Shown here: positions 6,301-6,373 of the stretch, piece after piece
How positions within the stretch are numbered: the first letter of the stretch is position 1
Layout of the letters: the number at the start of each line of letters is the position of its first letter
Assembly: GCA_001303665.1 (NCBI GenBank)
Contig: LJUF01000210.1
Location: 1-6,373 of the forward strand
Origin: Phycisphaerae bacterium SM23_33
Lineage (GTDB): Bacteria; Planctomycetota; Phycisphaerae; SM23-33
Reading direction: 5' to 3'
Length of the DNA: 6,373 nt
Made by a program: the position numbers and the translations under genes
Notes under the pieces: generated by a model
Databases searched by the model: none
What the model was told of the DNA's origin: nothing
The model's input: the letters and a program-made list of their open reading frames with translations, nothing else

Positions 6301-6373
6301 GCCGCCGCCGGAATAAGCTGCATTATCGCAAATGGCTGCATACGATATGGTTAACGTGCCGTGGTTCCGTATG
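388..6373 (-). CDS. Giant secreted mosaic protein with beta-helices, C13-like cysteine peptidase, HAF repeats and dockerin (5' partial)
   Basis: The frame is open from the right edge to TGA at 388-390, at least 1994 residues. The GTG at 6072 is not the start, because the 100 codons before it read as continuous beta-helix protein in the same style. Order of parts: beta-helix, choice-of-anchor Q, SdrD B-like, CSLREA-like, second beta-helix, second choice-of-anchor Q, Ig-like, legumain-type peptidase, second Ig-like, Big_9-like, HAF repeats, SwmB-like Ig, dockerin, tail. The domains are almost all extracellular families, and the sequence is rich in Asp and Gly and poor in Lys, so the product is probably exported; a signal peptide would lie outside the window. 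Such proteins are known mainly as predicted surface or adhesive proteins of Planctomycetota, and their roles are largely untested. From the sequence I infer a surface protein with a possible proteolytic activity; substrate unknown. No internal stop or frameshift is visible. Confidence 0.95.
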   Translation of the reverse strand, partial: IRNHGTLTISYAAICDNAAYSGGGGIFNYDFYDVATLIIINTTLSGNSATYADSSHGGAIWNGDYASLTIANSTISDNWAHHSAGGIFNWGATLVLTNATVTNNRALRDSAIGAGLHNFDTPPVAPDGKVTLYNTVVAGNSVGAAMAPNDVWGEFEEDSSHNLIGVIDDSTGLDGTGTQYGTAASPLDPMLEPLADNGGPTLTHALMPGSPAFDAGDDAKAAEAGLTTDQRGPGFPRSRDTAVDIGAFEGVREPGSIGDLIWNDRNGNGSQDAGEGGLDGVPVTLYLDDGDATFEPGGDDLLLNAQVTVAGAYDFTGLAEGDYWIDVAEDSAALSGFVLSRGPDPLRVSLATYEDHDGADFGYYAPVIVSNAVDEDDGNHSEGNLSLREAIGLVVSQPGDDVIHFSAGLIGSSIILTMGELVIGSDVWIRGPGADQLAIDGAGSSRVVRVSGGVTAKLSGLGITGGCTVGAPWIPETKGAGIFNSGVLTLEQVAVSNNSAPAIGGIFNEGVLIINSSTISGNSSYDGSCGGIYNTDEGFFSIRNSTISGNAASGAGSRVGGGIYNFGGAGLLINCTVTDNRLITSDTALGAGVFNEDAWPIPIGSVVLHNTIVAGNSVGSEMTPEDVWGEFEPDSSYNLIGVIDGSVGLDGVGTQYGTAAEPLDPMLGPLADNGGPTLTHAVLPGSPVIDTGSDGRANDAGLTTDQRGLPRFKDANDDQVPTVDIGAFEQQFKLNQAPTLTHVDVLTGAVEDRPFTITYQKLADAANEADPDGDPVCFRVEGVINGTLTEDGSPVVPGQTLLSEGESWVWDWDVPPDFGGDTVLAFAVKAWDGQASSTMSMGVSIEVTPTANTVNYAVLFSGGQDAERNAPRYYDNLRRLYETLVTDLHVSPYNVRVLYADGTEPGVDRSDGQDSDMSFATDRGSDVLSATGANLQLTLDVLAGSIDVNDHFFFWAFDHGVGSTNPGITGEEVLNGWHTIIADEDLAAWLNGINANYCTYVFAQCFSGGMFDDLLPTGTGEFGCVASTHYESSWGEAFAAAFTDALAAGFRVTRDAYWYAYTHDPRATDGEGPAGDRAYLVEHPWAQGDSFPIFAVSEEGSPGLPILHSISPLKCGLEQTQLEITYDRMIAAAEAYDPNGDAIRFAVHSVTAGSLTKNGEAVVPGETKLGYGESLVWHREGTAPGLVDDAFQVKVLAGETPSGDPVPVPIRIGPIEGVPTASDDEAAVSEDSQDAVIDVLGNDAGAVPLEVVRVGVALHGTASLLSGQVLYTPVPGFVGEDVFSYLMADDTGQTDMASVTLTVVEANSPPEPPGPVNYELTELPPPPGWAGLPEEWDWELRMDMPDWTDSLAADIGDEGYVVVGIERPRRADDLLWHTGGAKAGYLWHPDAGPPFWTEWDGYVSTNTCVLLYETEIPMEDGSGRNIVHGVGPAAVMDTGTTIVGTEYKSPDNALEPYPEYGAIWGNVGVPGELWQEIDQDILPNDINGGGISVLDEGDPLGVEPTQGCIWDIEELFEQRTQLPGWVELYRSNAKGINDLGHATGWAECQLDVYHAFFYDGTEMADIGTLEGDVHSFGLAINASDHVVGISGDSPGELELGVGTAFLWDGETMRPLGTLPGQSSSIAYDINDSGVIVGSSGGRAFVYAAGVMHDLNDLVSTTWTLTAATAINEHGQILATAISGDDMIAIYLDLLDKSPPTVAAAERDDGQERYGEPFALAFTFSEDVSGSLDVNDLVIVNETTGTNVDILGASTSWDAQTMTACWDLSSISFADGAYAAMLTSRLICDGALNHLDGNGDGSGGDDYVLPFHCLAGDVNGDKVVDGLDYNVWSLHYQQPGGWREGDLNGDETVDGLDYNIWSMHYLAEVAEGSQAKAGGLAAEGANIEAGQAEIAAVLDVGLAGGQQQRTERALSRRDAPMSPGGRTHQALFGLDGRLGVPVAAGQSPASGSVAFRSGPWRGWRTASDGVNKPVSLEDYLDLLEKPNLLVLLRGL
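391..774 (-). other. Uncharacterised C-terminal tail after the dockerin (residues 1867-1994)
   Basis: 128 residues of low-complexity Ala/Gly/Glu (AEVAEGSQAKAGGLAAEGAN), then an Arg/Gly/Pro-rich part, ending in GWRTASDG and a Leu-rich, probably helical stretch with LEDYLDLLEK and LLVLLRGL at the end. I recognise no domain. Long tails of this type after a dockerin occur in planctomycete proteins and could serve in sorting or anchoring, but this one has no clear LPxTG, PEP-CTERM or transmembrane segment. Confidence 0.6.
775..933 (-). other. Dockerin type I domain (residues 1814-1866)
   Basis: Two EF-hand-like calcium loops are visible: DVNGDKVVDGLD (1816-1827) and DLNGDETVDGLD (1845-1856). Each is followed by a near-identical helix, YNVWSLHY and YNIWSMHY. 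The D-x-N-x-D-x-x-x-D-x-x-D spacing is exact in both. Dockerins bind cohesins in clostridial cellulosomes. In Planctomycetota they are found on very many surface proteins without a known cellulosome, where partner and role are unresolved. The strong similarity between the two repeats would give the pseudo-symmetric, dual-orientation interface known for type I dockerins. Confidence 0.9.
937..1281 (-). other. SwmB-like bacterial Ig domain (residues 1698-1812)
   Basis: Starts SPPTVAAAERDD, continues FALAFTFSEDVSGSLDVNDLVI, then VNETTGT, TACWDLSS, LPF and the loop DGNGDGSGGDDYVLPF directly before the dockerin. The pair of F-T-F-S-E-D-V and D-G-N-G-D-G-x-G-G-D-D is typical of the Ig-like domain that precedes a C-terminal dockerin in many planctomycete surface proteins. 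The Asp/Gly-rich loop probably binds calcium. Confidence 0.75.
1303..2430 (-). repeat. HAF-type extracellular repeats (residues 1315-1690)
   Basis: The clearest repeats are GINDLGHATGWAE...HAFFYDG...DIGTL (1535-1569), LAINASDHVVGIS...TAFLWDG...PLGTLPG (1578-1620), YDINDSGVIVGSS...RAFVYAAGV (1627-1650) and TAINEHGQILATA (1668-1680). These match the HAF family of extracellular repeats: an Ala-Ile-Asn-x-x-Gly-x-[VI]-x-G turn, a H-A-F strand and a L-G-T-L end. The N-terminal half (1315-1530) is more degenerate but keeps YLWHPD, IVGTEY and AIWG elements. The repeats probably form a beta-propeller-like or solenoid fold; function unknown. Confidence 0.8.
2458..2733 (-). other. Big_9 / cadherin-like domain (residues 1214-1305)
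   Basis: Reads PTASDDEAAVSEDSQDAVIDVLGND, then HGTASLLSGQVLYTPVPGF, GEDVFSYLMADDTG and a final ASVTLTV strand. This is the very common bacterial cadherin-like/Big_9 repeat (VLxND...G...V...YTPxxxFxGxDxFxYxxxD). It is a calcium-binding-style spacer in large adhesins. A proline-rich linker (PPEPPGP and PPPP) follows before the HAF region. Confidence 0.85.
2731..3063 (-). repeat. Ig/cadherin-like domain B, after the peptidase (residues 1104-1214)
   Basis: Pattern: LPILHSISPL, LEITYDRMIAAAEAYDPNGD, AVHSVTAGSLTKNGEAVVPG, then ETKLGYGESLVWHREGTAPG and FQVKVLAG. It aligns position by position with domain A (ITY, DPxGD, GxLTxxGxxVVPGxTxL, GESxVW). It is the second half of a repeated pair that now brackets the peptidase. 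Likely a passive beta-sandwich spacer. Confidence 0.75.
3091..3816 (-). other. Legumain-type (clan CD, C13-like) cysteine peptidase domain (residues 853-1094)
   Basis: The domain opens with a hydrophobic strand (YAVLFSGG, 856-863), a helix with NLRRLYETLV, and a second strand (VRVLYADG, 895-902). A His-Gly motif follows a hydrophobic strand (FFFWAFDHG; His959, codon 3496-3498). After 46 residues comes a Cys after another hydrophobic strand (YVFAQCFSGGMF; Cys1005, codon 3358-3360). This spacing and the two motifs match clan CD peptidases (legumain, caspase, gingipain fold). They most resemble C13, where the motifs read like TDHG and EACxSGSMF. Both predicted catalytic residues are present. The Gln before Cys differs from the usual C13 Ala, and the block ASTHYESSWGEAF may form part of the substrate pocket. 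Inferred role: a protease or self-processing activity outside the cell; specificity cannot be read from sequence. Confidence 0.8.
3823..4170 (-). repeat. Ig/cadherin-like domain A, before the peptidase (residues 735-850)
   Basis: Pattern: APTLTHVDVL, FTITYQKLADAANEADPDGD, then a strand, GTLTEDGSPVVPGQTLLS, GESWVWDWD and a terminal AFAVKAWDG strand. The DPDGD turn and the ITY-x-x-[LM] start are shared with domain B at 2731-3063, so the two are a repeated pair. This type of Ig-like domain is common in planctomycete surface proteins, in the style of [IV]TYDxLxxAAxEADxDGD. It is a structural spacer directly in front of the peptidase. Confidence 0.75.
4186..4545 (-). repeat. Choice-of-anchor Q segment, copy 2 (residues 610-729)
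   Basis: Same signature as copy 1: NTIVAGNS, DVWGEFEPDSS, NLIGVIDGS, PLADNGGPTLTHAVLPGSPV, IDTGSD, TTDQRG and VDIGAFEQ. DNA similarity to the copy at 5626-5973 is obvious by eye; both contain TTGTCAGCCAGCGGC and ATCAAGCGGC on the plus strand. It differs by a short Asp-rich insertion (FKDANDDQVP) before VDIGAFE, a common variant in this family. It is followed by the Ig-like domain and then the peptidase. Confidence 0.85.
4546..5052 (-). other. Right-handed beta-helix repeats, second block (residues 441-609)
   Basis: Six or more coils with alternating GAGIFN/GGIYN turns and N-S-T-I-S-G-N strands: EQVAVSNNSA, NSSTISGNSS, NSTISGNAA, NCTVTDNRL and HNTIVAGNS. The repeat length is about 25-35 residues. 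It follows the CSLREA-like segment directly and runs into the second choice-of-anchor Q segment, the normal order for this family. No enzyme signature is visible. Confidence 0.85.
5053..5274 (-). other. CSLREA-like segment (residues 367-440)
   Basis: The stretch SNAVDEDDGN followed by NLSLREAIGL matches the CSLREA motif that normally opens beta-helix proteins (V-x-T-x-x-D-x-x-D-G-x-C-S-L-R-E-A). The usual Cys is Asn here. It continues with DDVIHFSAGL, a strand-rich stretch with LVIGSDVWIRGPG and LAIDGAG, which is the usual lead-in to a polymorphic-outer-membrane-protein-like beta-helix. Finding it internally marks the start of a second complete CSLREA, helix and anchor Q unit. Confidence 0.75.
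5281..5613 (-). other. SdrD B-like domain (residues 254-364)
   Basis: Begins GSIGDLIWNDRNGNGSQDAG, followed by EGGLDGVPVTLYLDDGD, a strand with YDFTGLAEGDYWIDV, and ends DHDGADFGYY. This is the classic SdrD B / Cna-B-like beta-sandwich, with an Asp-rich D-x-N-x-N-G loop of the sort that binds calcium in Sdr proteins. Such domains act as rigid spacers in surface adhesins. Here it separates the first choice-of-anchor Q segment from the CSLREA-like start of the second beta-helix module. Confidence 0.85.
5626..5973 (-). repeat. Choice-of-anchor Q segment, copy 1 (residues 134-249)
   Basis: Carries the family signature: NTVVAGNS, then NLIGVIDD, then PLADNGGPTLTHALMPGSPA, FDAGDD, TTDQRG and a final VDIGAFE. 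This segment is known as a conserved C-terminal block of beta-helix surface proteins with variable anchors. Here it is internal. It is closely related to the copy encoded at 4186-4545, in both protein and DNA, so the two are an intragenic duplication about 1.4 kb apart. Its biochemical role is not established. Confidence 0.85.
5974..6372 (-). other. Right-handed beta-helix repeats, first block (residues 1-133)
   Basis: Short repeats of the style GGGIFN, then a hydrophobic strand, then N-[ST]-T-[LIV]-S-x-N. Examples are NTTLSGNSA, NSTISDNWA and NATVTNNRA, each about 30-40 residues after the last. This is the pattern of parallel beta-helix (pectate-lyase-like) solenoids, with Asn/Thr/Ser ladders. 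In families ending in a choice-of-anchor Q segment the helix is usually a passive or adhesive stalk rather than a confirmed enzyme. No catalytic residues can be assigned. The block continues beyond the right edge, so its full length is unknown. Confidence 0.85.

Noticed and set aside
388..6373. Beta-helix region as a pectate lyase or polysaccharide lyase
   Set aside because: Only the solenoid pattern is present; no catalytic or calcium-site residues of a lyase family could be identified, and anchor Q proteins are usually non-enzymatic.

Overview
The window is almost entirely one very large, incomplete gene on the minus strand. Its reading frame is open from the right edge (6373) to a TGA stop at 388-390, giving at least 1994 residues; the true N-terminus lies beyond the right edge. 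I number residues from the first complete codon in the window (6372-6370 = residue 1).

The product is a secreted or cell-surface mosaic protein. In N-to-C order it holds: right-handed beta-helix repeats (1-133); a choice-of-anchor Q segment (134-249); an SdrD B-like domain (254-364); a CSLREA-like segment (367-440); a second beta-helix (441-609); a second choice-of-anchor Q segment (610-729); an Ig/cadherin-like domain (735-850); a legumain/caspase-fold (clan CD, C13-like) cysteine peptidase with His959 and Cys1005 (853-1094); a second, related Ig-like domain (1104-1214); a Big_9/cadherin-like domain (1214-1305); HAF-type repeats (1315-1690); a SwmB-like bacterial Ig domain (1698-1812); a two-repeat dockerin (1814-1866); and a 128-residue tail ending in a Leu-rich helix-like stretch.

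The combination of dockerin, HAF repeats, choice-of-anchor Q, CSLREA-like segments and paired Ig-like domains in one giant GC-rich gene is typical of Planctomycetota (Pirellulales-like), including uncultured ones. That assignment is an inference from architecture and composition, not from a marker gene.

The leftmost 387 bases follow the big gene on the same strand. They contain a protein-like stretch without a start codon (79-375, possibly a decayed or frameshifted gene), then a good Shine-Dalgarno and ATG at the left edge, where the next gene begins. An 11-bp inverted repeat could fold over that Shine-Dalgarno. I saw no tRNA, rRNA, CRISPR array, insertion sequence or convincing terminator.

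The most interesting content is the embedded cysteine peptidase bracketed by two sibling Ig-like domains, and the duplicated beta-helix/anchor module around it.
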